Positions 52,232 to 61,268 of a stretch of 64,000 bases of DNA are shown piece after piece. How positions within the stretch are numbered: position 1 is the stretch's first letter; the number at the start of each line of letters is the position of its first letter. Location: positions 186,001 to 250,000 of the forward strand of contig JACCET010000003.1 of the NCBI GenBank assembly GCA_013416405.1, written 5' to 3'. The notes under the pieces were generated by a model that was not told the origin of the DNA, did no database searches, and worked only from the letters and a program-made list of their open reading frames with translations. The DNA comes from Alcaligenaceae bacterium (lineage in GTDB: Bacteria; Pseudomonadota; Gammaproteobacteria; Burkholderiales; Burkholderiaceae_B). The position numbers were made by a program, and so were the translations under genes.

Positions 52232-53425
52232 ATGGCCAAATCACCTACTGCTCATCTGGATACACAGCTACAACATGCTGGCACCGCTACGTTCGATCCC
52301 GTTTTGGGCGCAGCTCCCGTTGCCCTGCCTTCCATGCGTACCAGCACCGTACGCTTTGAAAATCTTGATGCGCTGGACAGGGCCCAAGCCGACAAAGCCA
52401 GGGGTGAACGCAGCGTGACCTACGGCCGGGTGGGCATGGATACCCATGCCGCGCTGGAAGATATTTTCTGCAAGCTCGAAGGTGGCGAGCGTGCGTTCCT
52501 GGCTTCTTCAGGCCTGGGGGCCATTACCCTGGCGCTGTTCAGTGTGCTTGACAGTGGCGACCATGTCATTGTGGCCGACTGCGCCTACGGCCCGGTGCGC
52601 TATCTGGATAAAACCGTGCTGGGCCGCATGAATATCCAGGTCAGCTATAGCCGGGCCACGATCGCTGACCTGGCCAGCCAGCTGCGCCCTAATACGCGCG
52701 TGCTGTATGTGGAATCGCCCGGTTCGCTTTTGTTTGAAATGCTGGATATGCCTGCTCTGGCGCAATTTGCCCGCCAGCATGATTTGATCCTGGTTACCGA
52801 TAACACCTGGGGCTCGGGCTATGTGTATCGTCCACTTGACCTGGGAGCTGATATCTCGGTGGTGGCGGGTACCAAATACGTGGGTGGCCATTCCGATCTT
52901 ATGCTGGGCGCCGTCGTGGCCAAAGATGCCGACCTGAGCCGGCGCATCAACGACACGCACTATGCCATGGGCTATTCCATCAGCGCCGATGATGCCTGGC
53001 TGGCCATACGCGGCGTGCGCACGCTGCCCATACGCATGCGGCAAACGGCTGAACATGCGTTGGCAATTTGCCGGTACTTGTCCGGCCGCCCGGAAGTAGC
53101 ACGCATTTTTCATCCAGCCTGGCCCGACGACCCTGGCCATGCCTTGTGGCAACGCGATTGCACCGGTTCGAATGGCATGCTGGCGGTTGAGCTAAAGATG
53201 GATAATGCGGCCGCCCGCCGCTTCGTCGATAGCCTGAGCCTGTTTGGCATAGGTTTTTCTTGGGGAGGCTTTGAAAGCCTGGTGCAGTTGGTCGACCACG
53301 CCGCGCTAAGATCGCACGGCTACTGGCAAGCCAATGACAATGCGATTGTGCGCCTGCATATAGGGCTGGAGTCGCCCCAGGACCTGATCGCCGACCTGAC
53401 GCAGGCCCTGGAGGTGGCTGCCTAG
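52232..53425 (+). CDS. metC: Cystathionine beta-lyase
   Basis: A 397-residue PLP enzyme of the Cys/Met metabolism group. Lys215 in V-V-A-G-T-K-Y-V-G-G-H should bind PLP; the A-S-S-G-L-G-A-I-T-L-A-L segment near 92 and Y-V-E-S-P-G-S-L-L-F-E near 160 fit MetC of proteobacteria. It cleaves cystathionine to homocysteine, pyruvate and ammonia. No other methionine gene is adjacent. It converges on dsbA with a 12-bp gap. Confidence 0.93.
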   Translation: MAKSPTAHLDTQLQHAGTATFDPVLGAAPVALPSMRTSTVRFENLDALDRAQADKARGERSVTYGRVGMDTHAALEDIFCKLEGGERAFLASSGLGAITLALFSVLDSGDHVIVADCAYGPVRYLDKTVLGRMNIQVSYSRATIADLASQLRPNTRVLYVESPGSLLFEMLDMPALAQFARQHDLILVTDNTWGSGYVYRPLDLGADISVVAGTKYVGGHSDLMLGAVVAKDADLSRRINDTHYAMGYSISADDAWLAIRGVRTLPIRMRQTAEHALAICRYLSGRPEVARIFHPAWPDDPGHALWQRDCTGSNGMLAVELKMDNAAARRFVDSLSLFGIGFSWGGFESLVQLVDHAALRSHGYWQANDNAIVRLHIGLESPQDLIADLTQALEVAA

Positions 53426-53437
53426 GCCTAAGTAGAA

Positions 53438-54067
53438 TTATTTGTTGATTTGCTCGAGCAGGCGCTGTGCTTCGGCGATAGTGCCTTCATAGCTGTTGGT
53501 AAGCGTGGGTGACGTTACGTAGCGGCCACCCACGGCGATGCTGGGTGTGCCATCTATGGAATACAGCTTGACCAGCTCGTTGGCGCGTGATGCCTTGGAC
53601 ATAACCCCGAATGAATTGAAAACGTCTTCAAAGGCCTTGCGATCCAGGCCTTGGTCGACGGCCCAGTCGGTGATGGCTTTTGCATCGTAAATACGCTTGC
53701 GCTCGGCGTGTATGGCCTTGAATACGTCGTCGTGCAGATCGAGTCGGCCCAGGCTTTCCAGCGAATAATAGAGTTTTTGCAGATCGGCCATGCTGGCATT
53801 GAAGGCAACCGGCACCGGCTTGAGCACCACATTGTCGGGCAGCGTTGTGGCCCATTTTTCCACCAGAGGCTCGATGGAGTTGCAATGCGGGCATGAGTAG
53901 GCAAAGAACTCCAGCACCTCAATTTTCCCGGTGGTGTCGGAGGGCTGGGCCGGTTCGACGGTGACGTAGCGTTCTGCCGCTTGCGCGCCCGACAAGGGGA
54001 CGAAAAAGGCTCCCGCACTGAGGGCGGCGATGGCAAAGGTGCGGAACAGCATATTTTTCAGCGACAT
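53438..54067 (-). CDS. dsbA: Periplasmic thiol:disulfide interchange protein DsbA
   Basis: A 209-residue secreted thioredoxin-fold oxidase that introduces disulfides into exported proteins. A signal peptide of about 31 residues (ending A-Q-A-A) precedes the domain, and the active site is C-P-H-C at residues 59-62 in F-A-Y-S-C-P-H-C. The cis-Pro loop reads I-D-G-T-P-S-I-A-V near 175. The ATG ending at 54067 is preferred over one nine codons upstream. The SPOR gene ends 66 bp upstream on the same strand, and argS is before it, as in Bordetella relatives. Confidence 0.95.
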   Translation of the reverse strand: MSLKNMLFRTFAIAALSAGAFFVPLSGAQAAERYVTVEPAQPSDTTGKIEVLEFFAYSCPHCNSIEPLVEKWATTLPDNVVLKPVPVAFNASMADLQKLYYSLESLGRLDLHDDVFKAIHAERKRIYDAKAITDWAVDQGLDRKAFEDVFNSFGVMSKASRANELVKLYSIDGTPSIAVGGRYVTSPTLTNSYEGTIAEAQRLLEQINK

Positions 54068-54133
54068 ATTCGTTTCCAGGATAGATAAAAACATTAAGAC
54101 AGTAGCAAGCGCAACAAGTTCTGAACCCCAGAC

Positions 54134-54796
54134 CTATGGACGCACCACGGTAGACTCTATTTTTTCCTCGCCCAGTCGAGCCCGTGAGCGGTTCATTTCG
54201 TCTATACCCTTGAAAGGCCCTACGCGCACGCGGTTTATGGCGTTGCCGTTGCTCTGGCCTTTTTGTACCTCGGCGGGTAGGCCCAACAGCAGTATGCGTG
54301 CCTTGACCGCTTCGGCATCTTCTGCGGAACGGAAGGCGCCCGCCTGTAAATAGTACGTGGTTTGCGTGTTGGCTGGCGCCTCGGTGCCGGGCACCCGGGT
54401 GGCGGCAGGTGCGGCGGCCTGAGGCGGCGCGGGCTTGTCGACCGTGGTAAGACTGGCGATCAGGCTGTCCAGATTACCTTTCTGAGGGGGAGGCGTGTCG
54501 TTGTCAGCCAGGCCGGGCAAAGGAGACGGCGCCGTCATGGTGGGGCCGGTTGGAGCCGAGCCAGCCGCCGAGTCTTTGCCGTACAGACCCAGATTGGGAT
54601 CGGGCGCATTGCGCACATCGGGTAACAGGGTTTTGGCAGGATCACGACTGGCCTTGTCGACGAAAGGCATGGGCACCTGCGTGACGAACAGGGCCACGGC
54701 CACTGCCGCGGCCAAACCGAAAATCAGGCCTATCAGTATGCCGAACAGGGTGCTGCCTGACTTGGCTTTTGTTGATTTGCTGCGAGTACGAGCCAT
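54134..54796 (-). CDS. SPOR-domain cell-division-type protein
   Basis: A 220-residue protein with a basic cytoplasmic tail, one membrane helix (about residues 17-40), a low-complexity Pro/Ala/Asp linker and a C-terminal SPOR domain from about residue 143 (T-Y-Y-L-Q-A-G-A-F-R-S-A-E-D-A-E and V-R-V-G-P-F). SPOR domains bind glycan strands stripped of peptides at the septum, so this resembles FtsN or DedD. The gene lies nine bases after argS and 66 bp before dsbA, and this trio is common in betaproteobacteria. Confidence 0.9.
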   Translation of the reverse strand: MARTRSKSTKAKSGSTLFGILIGLIFGLAAAVAVALFVTQVPMPFVDKASRDPAKTLLPDVRNAPDPNLGLYGKDSAAGSAPTGPTMTAPSPLPGLADNDTPPPQKGNLDSLIASLTTVDKPAPPQAAAPAATRVPGTEAPANTQTTYYLQAGAFRSAEDAEAVKARILLLGLPAEVQKGQSNGNAINRVRVGPFKGIDEMNRSRARLGEEKIESTVVRP

Positions 54797-54805
54797 AGGT
54801 GCGCG

Positions 54806-56491
54806 CTACATCCTTTCGGGGGCGGAAACCCCCAGCAATTCGAGACCATTGGCAATGACCTGACCAGTGGCTTGAGCAAGCCGCAGGCGTGCAAGCTTGA
54901 GCTCGCTGTCATCGACCAATACCCGTTCGGCGTTATACCATGCATGGAAATCGGCGGCGCAGTCGCGCAGCCAGAATGCCAGGTGATGCGGCGCAAGTTC
55001 TTGTGTGGCCAAGGCCAGCGTGCCGGCGTATTCAGACAGACGCTGCAGCAGGGCGAACTCGGTGGCTGCGGTCAACTTGCTGACATTGGCCAACGGAACC
55101 TGCGCGGCCAATTCAGCCGATTGGGCCAGCATGGAACAAATACGCGCGTGGGCATACTGAATATAGTACACCGGGTTCTCTTCGCTTTTCGAGAGTGCCA
55201 GGTCAATATCGAACACAAATTCGGAGTCGGCGCGGCGCTGGCTCAGGAAGTAGCGCACGGCATCCTGGCCCACCCAATCGATCAGGTCGCGCATGGTGAC
55301 ATAGCTGCCGGCGCGCTTTGAGATCTTGACTTCGACCCCGTTGCGCACCACTTTCACCATTTTGTGTAGTACATAGGCCGGGAATTCTTTGGGAATACCC
55401 AGGTTCAGGCCCTGCAGGCCGGCGCGTACACGGGCAATGGTGCCGTGGTGGTCAGAGCCCTGGATATTGATGGCATGATGGAAACCCCGCTCCCATTTGG
55501 CAACGTGGTAAGCCACATCGGGCACGAAGTAGGTGTAGCCGCCTTCGGACTTGCGCATGACGCGGTCTTTGTCGTCGCCCGTGTTCAGTTCGGTGGTGCG
55601 CAGCCAGAGCGCGCCCTCGCTTTCATACGTGTGGCCGGCGGCGACCAGCGCTTGCACCGTTTGCTCGACCCGGCCCGAGGTGTAGAGCGAGCTTTCCAGG
55701 TAGTAATTGTCGAACTTCAGGCCAAAAGCCTGCAGGTCCAGGTCTTGTTCGCGGCGCAGATAGGCCACGGCAAACACCCGGATATCGTCCAGGCTGTCGA
55801 TATTGCCCGTGGCCGTAACGGCCACGCCATCGGTGCCGGTTACCGTGGCGCCCGCTTGAAAGTCGCGGGCGATATCCACAATGTAGTCGCCCTTGTAGCC
55901 ATCGGCGGGAAAGTTGGGGGCGTCGGGCGCTATGCCGCGTGCGCGTGCCTGCACACTGATGGCCAGATTCTCGATCTGGTTGCCGGCGTCGTTGTAATAG
56001 AACTCGCGCGTGACCGCATAGCCCTGTGACGTGAACAGGCGACATATGGAATCGCCCAGTGCCGCCTGGCGCGAGTGGCCCACATGCAGAGGCCCGGTGG
56101 GGTTGGCGGAAACAAACTCCACCATCAGTTTCTGCTGGTTGGCGGGCAGATGGCCGTAGCGCACGCCTTCCTGGGCGATCTGGTCAAGCACGGCGTGCCG
56201 GGCTGCAGTGGCCAGGCGGAAATTGATGAAACCGGGGCCGGCGATTTCGGCCGACGATATCAAGGCCTGGGTGGCGGGCTGAGCCTGGAGCGCATCGACG
56301 ATTTGCTGAGCCAGTTCGCGAGGGTTGCGCCGGGCGGGCTTGGCCAGCTGCATGGCGATATTGCAGGCGATGTCGCCATGGGCGGCAACCTTGGGGCGCT
56401 CGAGCATGACGGTGGCCGTGGTCTCGGGCACGATATTGCCGACAGCGGCCTGAATAAGCGAAATAAGCTGTTGTTGTTGCCCTGGAAGCAT
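54806..56491 (-). CDS. argS: Arginyl-tRNA synthetase
   Basis: A 561-residue class I synthetase. The N-terminal Add-1 domain (residues 1-110) is followed by [14 protein letters not shown] with HVGH at residues 136-139. The KMSKS equivalent is K-I-S-K-R near 375, inside [14 protein letters not shown]. The C-terminal helical domain ends [13 protein letters not shown], matching the family. It is an essential translation enzyme, single copy in the window. Upstream lies a 218-bp gap with a palindrome that reaches the RHS stop codon. Confidence 0.96.
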   Translation of the reverse strand: MLPGQQQQLISLIQAAVGNIVPETTATVMLERPKVAAHGDIACNIAMQLAKPARRNPRELAQQIVDALQAQPATQALISSAEIAGPGFINFRLATAARHAVLDQIAQEGVRYGHLPANQQKLMVEFVSANPTGPLHVGHSRQAALGDSICRLFTSQGYAVTREFYYNDAGNQIENLAISVQARARGIAPDAPNFPADGYKGDYIVDIARDFQAGATVTGTDGVAVTATGNIDSLDDIRVFAVAYLRREQDLDLQAFGLKFDNYYLESSLYTSGRVEQTVQALVAAGHTYESEGALWLRTTELNTGDDKDRVMRKSEGGYTYFVPDVAYHVAKWERGFHHAINIQGSDHHGTIARVRAGLQGLNLGIPKEFPAYVLHKMVKVVRNGVEVKISKRAGSYVTMRDLIDWVGQDAVRYFLSQRRADSEFVFDIDLALSKSEENPVYYIQYAHARICSMLAQSAELAAQVPLANVSKLTAATEFALLQRLSEYAGTLALATQELAPHHLAFWLRDCAADFHAWYNAERVLVDDSELKLARLRLAQATGQVIANGLELLGVSAPERM

Positions 56492-56608
56492 AAGATGGAT
56501 CAGTATTCAAAAAGACGAGAGGCGCGGCGCAAGAAAAACCGTGGCCGGAGCGTTTGCGCGGGCGCGAAGAAGGTATAAATGATAGCGTGATTTCCGGCAG
56601 CCTGCCTA

Positions 56609-56711
56609 AGTCCATTTCCAAATCAGCCGTGCACTTTGCCGGCGCAGCGAACCTTACACAAGTAATGTCTGCGCTTTGCCTTCGCGTTCACGATTGATTT
56701 GGAAATGGACT
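56609..56711. repeat. 103-bp palindrome between argS and the RHS gene
   Basis: A perfect 17-bp inverted repeat, AGTCCATTTCCAAATCA (56609-56625) and its complement (56695-56711), encloses 69 bp. Inside, GCGCAG/CTGCGC (56642-56647 with 56669-56674) can pair, or alternatively GCGAA/TTCGC (56647-56651 with 56681-56685). The right arm includes the last base of sequence around the RHS stop codon. The word TCCATTTCCAAATCAG also occurs at 35083-35098. Confidence 0.75.
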
Positions 56712-59700
56712 AAGAAGGCAGCGCCTGCCAGCCCAGTTCATCGTGCAGCCACCGTGCATAGCCGCTCATGTCGACGGTGCCGACCTGTGAGCCGGCGCTG
56801 CTGCGCCAATTTGGGGCGCGCGTAATCAAGGCCTCGGTGCTGTCACGCTGGCTGCGTCCCAGCCTGGGGTGGCTGTCTTGATAGTTGTGGGTAGTGGTGC
56901 CATGGGCGTCGTTCACGCTGCGATCGCCATCTTGTACCGAGCGCAGCAGCGCCGGACGCTCGTCGTGCACGGTAGCCTGGGTGATTTGCCGGTCGGCGGG
57001 ATCGGACAGATCAAAGCGCAGGCTTGCGGCGCGCGCCTGCCACAGCATCCAGTTCAGGGCCACATCGGCCAGGTCGCCGGCTGGTGTCGTGGGTTCGGGT
57101 GTATGCAGCACACCTCCGCCTATGTCGGCGTGGGCACCGATGAAGGGGGCCTCGATGGTGTTCATGCCCTGGCTGGCGCTGGTCAGGGGGAAGGCCCAGC
57201 GCCGTTCGTGCAGGGCCACGGCGTGGGCCACCCATTGCCAGGCCGCTGCGATGCTCAGGTCGTAATTGCTGTTCTGGCTGCCCGCCAGACCGAACTGGGC
57301 CACGGTATCGAACAGGCCCATGAAGCGCAGGTCTACGCAGGCGGCAATGGCCCCGCGCTGCGAGTCTTGATACGAGAACAGATTGCCGCGTGTGTGCTGG
57401 TTGATCAGGTTGCCAAAGTGTCTGGCCAGCGCCGCTCCGCGCGAATAGCCGATGATGTCTATGGGTGTGTGCTCGGCCAGTTGATTGGGCCCGCTGAGCG
57501 CATTCAACAAGGATTGCCATTGATTCTCGATAATCTGCCCTGCCTGGCCGGCAGTGACGGCGTCCCAGTCTATATACATGGAATTGCCCGGGCCAGAATG
57601 ATAGTAAACGGGGCCATCAAGGTAGGCCTGGCTAAGTTTCCAGACATTGCTGTGCGTGGTGGGGCTGTGTCGTGTGGCATCGAAGGCAAACAGCAACAGC
57701 CCCAGGGGATCGATATGGCGCCTGGGCTGTTGCGCCGCGTAGCCCAGGGCCTGGCTGCCAGGCAGGGGTCCCAGCGGGTCAGGCTCAAGATACTGGCCTA
57801 GCCTGGGCAGATAGGTACGTAGGATATTGTCGTGCCAGCCGGTTTCGGCATCGAATACCTGGCCGGGCAGGCGCAGATTCAGATTTAGGTCGCCCGCCAC
57901 GCGCAGGGCGGTGCCCGCTGGGCTATAGGTGGCCAGCCAGCGTATACGCTGCTCGTGGTCGGTGATCAGGCGTGGCGCGCCGACCAGGTCGGTGTGAACG
58001 GCGTATAGCTGGGCCGATTGCATTTTGGCGACTTGGGGCGACGGTTGGGGGTAGACAATAAGTCCAATGACGGTATGGCCGGCACGTATATAGCGGCGAC
58101 TAACGCTGAAAGGTGTGACGTGGCCGCTGGCAGCCGTGTCTTCGGGCGGATGCAGGCGTTCCGCCACAAGCTGATTGTGCAGGTAAAAGTAGTCGGTATG
58201 CGCATGGGCGCCGACCTTGGTGATGCGTTGGCCGTAGGCGTTGTGCGAATAGCGAGCGACGATATTGTTGGCCAGGTCGGATACTTGTTCCAGACGGCGC
58301 TGCGGCCCATAGCGCAGGCGATAGTCTTGGGTGGCGATGGGCAGGCCCGAGGTATCGCGTGTAATGGCGGGTTTATGCGTGGCCCCGTTATGGCGCAGGG
58401 CTGCCAGCGATCCGTCGGGATGCCAGGCATACCAAAGGGTGTCTTGGTGCATGGCCGTTAGCGCTGGTTCAGCGGTTTGCTGACGCAGCCCTTGCGCGCC
58501 AATCAGCCTGGCCTGGCTGTCGTAGGCATAGCGCCAGGTGTCGTTGTAGTTCAGGCTGGGCACCGCATAGGCCTCTTGTTGCAGCAGGCCTTGTTGGTTG
58601 TAATGCTGATTCAGCGTGAATAGTGGCGCCTGCCCGGGGGCGCTCAGCGTCAGTTGCGCGGTTTGACCTTGCTGGTTGGCTTGCGTGTACAGGTGCAGCC
58701 CATTGCCGTAGCGATAACCGGCCATGCCCGGGCTGCTGCTTATGACCACATGGGTTTTGCCTTGCGTGTCGTGCCAATGGATGGCGCTCAGGCGGCCCGC
58801 CCTGCTCCACAGATACGACAGCGAGCCGCCTTCAGGCAGGTGATGACGCAGCAGGCGATGTTGATCGTCGTATTCAAAGGATTCCGTATAGCGCAAAGAT
58901 AAGCCTGGCAGTGCGGATACGCGCTGCACCTGGCGTTGGCTAAGGCGATTCAGGCTGTCGTAGCTGCGGGTTTCAGAGGCTTGCGGATGCTGGATGCGGC
59001 CAAGCAAGGCGCCCCGCCAACTGAGCCGGGTGACTTGGGCGGCACCCTGGTGGCTAGCTGTAATGGTAATGGGACGGCCTTGAGCGTCATACTGATAGTG
59101 GTGGGTATCACCATTTTGAAAGCGCCGTTGCAAGGGCAGATGCCTGGGGTTATACAACATATGCTCCGTGCCCGTTAGCGACGAGTGCCATGATTGGCGG
59201 CGGCCATGTTCTGGATGGTGCAGGGCCAGGCCTGGCCAGCCCGGCGCCCTGGGATGTACGGCCGTGGGCTGGCCATTGGCCGCACGTTGTATACGTGTGC
59301 CGTTAATATGCAGCAGGCGACCCTGGGCATCGTAGCGGGCTGTGCTGCCTGGCGCCGGGCAAGTTGCGCAATAGGCGCCGCTGACCTGCGTCAGCACATG
59401 GCGCCCACCTTTGATGGCGGTATGAAAGCGGGTTTGCTGCCCGCTGGCGTTGGTGACCACGGTCAGGCCGTTCAGGCCACCGGCCTGGGCGGACTGTGGG
59501 TAGGCCAGGTGAAGCTTGCCTGCCTGGCTGTCTGGAGGCCCTGCTACAGATAGAATGGCGCGGCCTTGGCTGTCGTAGGCCCAGGAGCGGATGCGCTGCC
59601 TGGTTTCTTGCTTTGTGTTGCTGATGGTGATGCCTGTTAGGGCGTAGGGATTGCCGGACTGAAGGGCGGTTTCGTATAGATATTGCTTTTGCATGCCGTC

Positions 59701-60474
59701 TGGGCGTATGACACCGATCAGGCGCAAACGGGATAGTGCCGTATCGGCATGCGTACCGGCGCTTTCGTATAGGTAGCTAAAGTGCCCCAAAGAGGTGGAT
59801 ACGCGATCCAGGTAGGCCAGGCCTGCGTGCATGCGATAAGTAAACTGCAGCCAACCACCCTGGCCGCTTTCAATTCGTTCTAGCGTATGGTTCAGCGGCC
59901 CGGCCTGCTGCGAGCGTATAAGATTTATCGCCGTGCCATCGGGCGCGGCGATATGCATTAGAAAACCCTGGGCACTGAACCGCAGCCGGCGGCCATTGGG
60001 CCACGACCAGACCCATTCCTTGTCGTGGGTCGTGAGCGTTCCGTATGCGTTGGCAACCGGCTTGCCTTGCCGGCTGGCATAGCGGATGCGGCTGCCGTCG
60101 GCCTGCACGATTTGCCAGGCTCCGCCCGCATGAAACAGCCGCGTGTTGTAGGACAAAGACCAGCCCTGGCCCAATATTGACGTGCGTCGATCCAGTGAGT
60201 TGTAGTGGCGTACGATTTCTATGCCAGGCAGTTGAAGGTGCCCGGGAAGATCGATTTCTTTTTGGTATTTGTTGCCGGTGGCCAGATGTATGGGGTTGCC
60301 CACCCCAAGATTAAGTGTGGGTTCAGTTTGCCCGGCCACCGCAACACCCCCTGTGGCGCAAGGTGCGCCCAGAGCCGAAGGGCCGCAAGTGCCTTGTGCG
60401 TACGCCACGGTTAATGGCGCAAAGGCCCAGGCCAACAGTATGAAACACAGTGCGGAATAAAGCTGACTTGGCAT
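56710..60474 (-). CDS. Secreted RHS-repeat protein with C-terminal DUF2235 phospholipase-like domain
   Basis: A 1254-residue polymorphic-toxin-like protein. A Sec signal peptide (residues 1-28, ending A-Y-A-Q-G) is followed by a DUF6531-type start (G-N-P-I-H-L-A-T-G-N-K near 60), many YD/RHS repeats, and the core end with L-P-G-Q-V-F-D-A-E-T-G-W and D-P-L-G-P through to I-D-P-L-G-L near 925. The last 329 residues match DUF2235: F-D-A-T-R near 931 (family has D-G-T), the nucleophile motif G-Y-S-R-G-A near 1009-1014, a later D-T-V segment and G-A-H-A-D-I-G-G-G near 1113. DUF2235 proteins include type VI lipase effectors. No PAAR or VgrG domain and no immunity gene beside it are seen. The start is the ATG with the signal peptide; an ATG six codons earlier is possible. 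Confidence 0.88.
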   Translation of the reverse strand: MPSQLYSALCFILLAWAFAPLTVAYAQGTCGPSALGAPCATGGVAVAGQTEPTLNLGVGNPIHLATGNKYQKEIDLPGHLQLPGIEIVRHYNSLDRRTSILGQGWSLSYNTRLFHAGGAWQIVQADGSRIRYASRQGKPVANAYGTLTTHDKEWVWSWPNGRRLRFSAQGFLMHIAAPDGTAINLIRSQQAGPLNHTLERIESGQGGWLQFTYRMHAGLAYLDRVSTSLGHFSYLYESAGTHADTALSRLRLIGVIRPDGMQKQYLYETALQSGNPYALTGITISNTKQETRQRIRSWAYDSQGRAILSVAGPPDSQAGKLHLAYPQSAQAGGLNGLTVVTNASGQQTRFHTAIKGGRHVLTQVSGAYCATCPAPGSTARYDAQGRLLHINGTRIQRAANGQPTAVHPRAPGWPGLALHHPEHGRRQSWHSSLTGTEHMLYNPRHLPLQRRFQNGDTHHYQYDAQGRPITITASHQGAAQVTRLSWRGALLGRIQHPQASETRSYDSLNRLSQRQVQRVSALPGLSLRYTESFEYDDQHRLLRHHLPEGGSLSYLWSRAGRLSAIHWHDTQGKTHVVISSSPGMAGYRYGNGLHLYTQANQQGQTAQLTLSAPGQAPLFTLNQHYNQQGLLQQEAYAVPSLNYNDTWRYAYDSQARLIGAQGLRQQTAEPALTAMHQDTLWYAWHPDGSLAALRHNGATHKPAITRDTSGLPIATQDYRLRYGPQRRLEQVSDLANNIVARYSHNAYGQRITKVGAHAHTDYFYLHNQLVAERLHPPEDTAASGHVTPFSVSRRYIRAGHTVIGLIVYPQPSPQVAKMQSAQLYAVHTDLVGAPRLITDHEQRIRWLATYSPAGTALRVAGDLNLNLRLPGQVFDAETGWHDNILRTYLPRLGQYLEPDPLGPLPGSQALGYAAQQPRRHIDPLGLLLFAFDATRHSPTTHSNVWKLSQAYLDGPVYYHSGPGNSMYIDWDAVTAGQAGQIIENQWQSLLNALSGPNQLAEHTPIDIIGYSRGAALARHFGNLINQHTRGNLFSYQDSQRGAIAACVDLRFMGLFDTVAQFGLAGSQNSNYDLSIAAAWQWVAHAVALHERRWAFPLTSASQGMNTIEAPFIGAHADIGGGVLHTPEPTTPAGDLADVALNWMLWQARAASLRFDLSDPADRQITQATVHDERPALLRSVQDGDRSVNDAHGTTTHNYQDSHPRLGRSQRDSTEALITRAPNWRSSAGSQVGTVDMSGYARWLHDELGWQALPS

Positions 60475-60569
60475 GATGGCCCCCGGCGACATTAACCTTG
60501 CTATCTTGCCGCTTGGCAGCTTTCTTAAGTTAGGGTAGTGTATGGATGTGTCTATTGAGGGAAACTGCA

Positions 60570-60914
60570 ATGCTTATAGTCTTTCACTCTAAAGCCGCTG
60601 CCGAAGTGCTGATGTTTGCGCATCACGCGCTGCCCATCCTTAAGGCGGCCGGCAAGCCCTACACCGATACGCTGCCTGAAAGGGGTGTCATCACTCGCGA
60701 CCATCTCGATGCCGCCATCAAAGGTATAGAACAGGCCATTTCGGTCAATGCCGAAGATGAATACCCAGACGACAAAGACGATAACGACTCCAAGAAACAT
60801 CCCATTTCCGAGCCCGTCAGCTTTCGTCGTCGTGCGTTTCCCCTGCTGGCCATGTTGCGTTTGTCACGCGATCATGATGCCGATGTAGTCTGGGAGCCCG
60901 CTCCTTCGTGGTAA
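60570..60914 (+). CDS. DUF1840 domain-containing protein
   Basis: A 114-residue cytosolic protein of the DUF1840 family, found widely in betaproteobacteria and of unknown role. It begins M-L-I-V-F-H-S-K-A-A-A-E-V, the conserved start, and has an acidic D/E/K linker in the middle (about residues 55-70) and a C-terminal R-R-R-A-F-P-L-L-A-M-L segment typical of the family. The ATG at 60570 is preferred. It diverges from the RHS gene with a 95-bp gap and is followed 36 bp later by another small gene. Confidence 0.87.
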   Translation: MLIVFHSKAAAEVLMFAHHALPILKAAGKPYTDTLPERGVITRDHLDAAIKGIEQAISVNAEDEYPDDKDDNDSKKHPISEPVSFRRRAFPLLAMLRLSRDHDADVVWEPAPSW

Positions 60915-60950
60915 AACACGCGTCTGTCTTTGCAAGCCATAGGGGGCTTT

Positions 60951-61268
60951 ATGCGTAGTGCGGTAGAAGTTATTTTCAGCAGCCGGCAGTCACTGGAAAC
61001 CAGTGTCGACGTTGATCCCGACAGCGCCAGTTCGCAGGCTTCCCGCGAATGGTTCGATGCGACCTGGGTTCGGCTGGGTTGCGAGCCCTTGCGGCCCAGC
61101 GGCAAGATTTTGCTGCTCGATAAAATCCTGGGCGTCGCCGATGCGCTGGGCCATGCACAGCTGGAACAAAATCCACAGATGCTGCACGAATTCGCCAGCC
61201 ATACCGCATTGGCGCTGCAAAAGCCGCGTGTAACCGTGGACTTGCCTGGCTTGGTGGTTGGGTTTTAG
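60951..61268 (+). CDS. Hypothetical protein
   Basis: A 105-residue protein I do not recognise. It is soluble, with no signal peptide or cysteine cluster, and predicted mostly helical with a C-terminal hydrophobic strand (V-D-L-P-G-L-V-V-G-F). An AGGGGG ribosome-binding site stands seven bases before the ATG at 60951, and codon use is like its neighbours, which supports a real gene. It follows the DUF1840 gene in the same direction and its stop overlaps the convergent IclR gene by four bases. Confidence 0.65.
   Translation: MRSAVEVIFSSRQSLETSVDVDPDSASSQASREWFDATWVRLGCEPLRPSGKILLLDKILGVADALGHAQLEQNPQMLHEFASHTALALQKPRVTVDLPGLVVGF

Noticed and set aside
56492-56709. Immunity gene downstream of the RHS toxin-like gene
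   Set aside because: Only 218 bp are available and they contain a palindrome and short shadow frames; no credible small gene was found.
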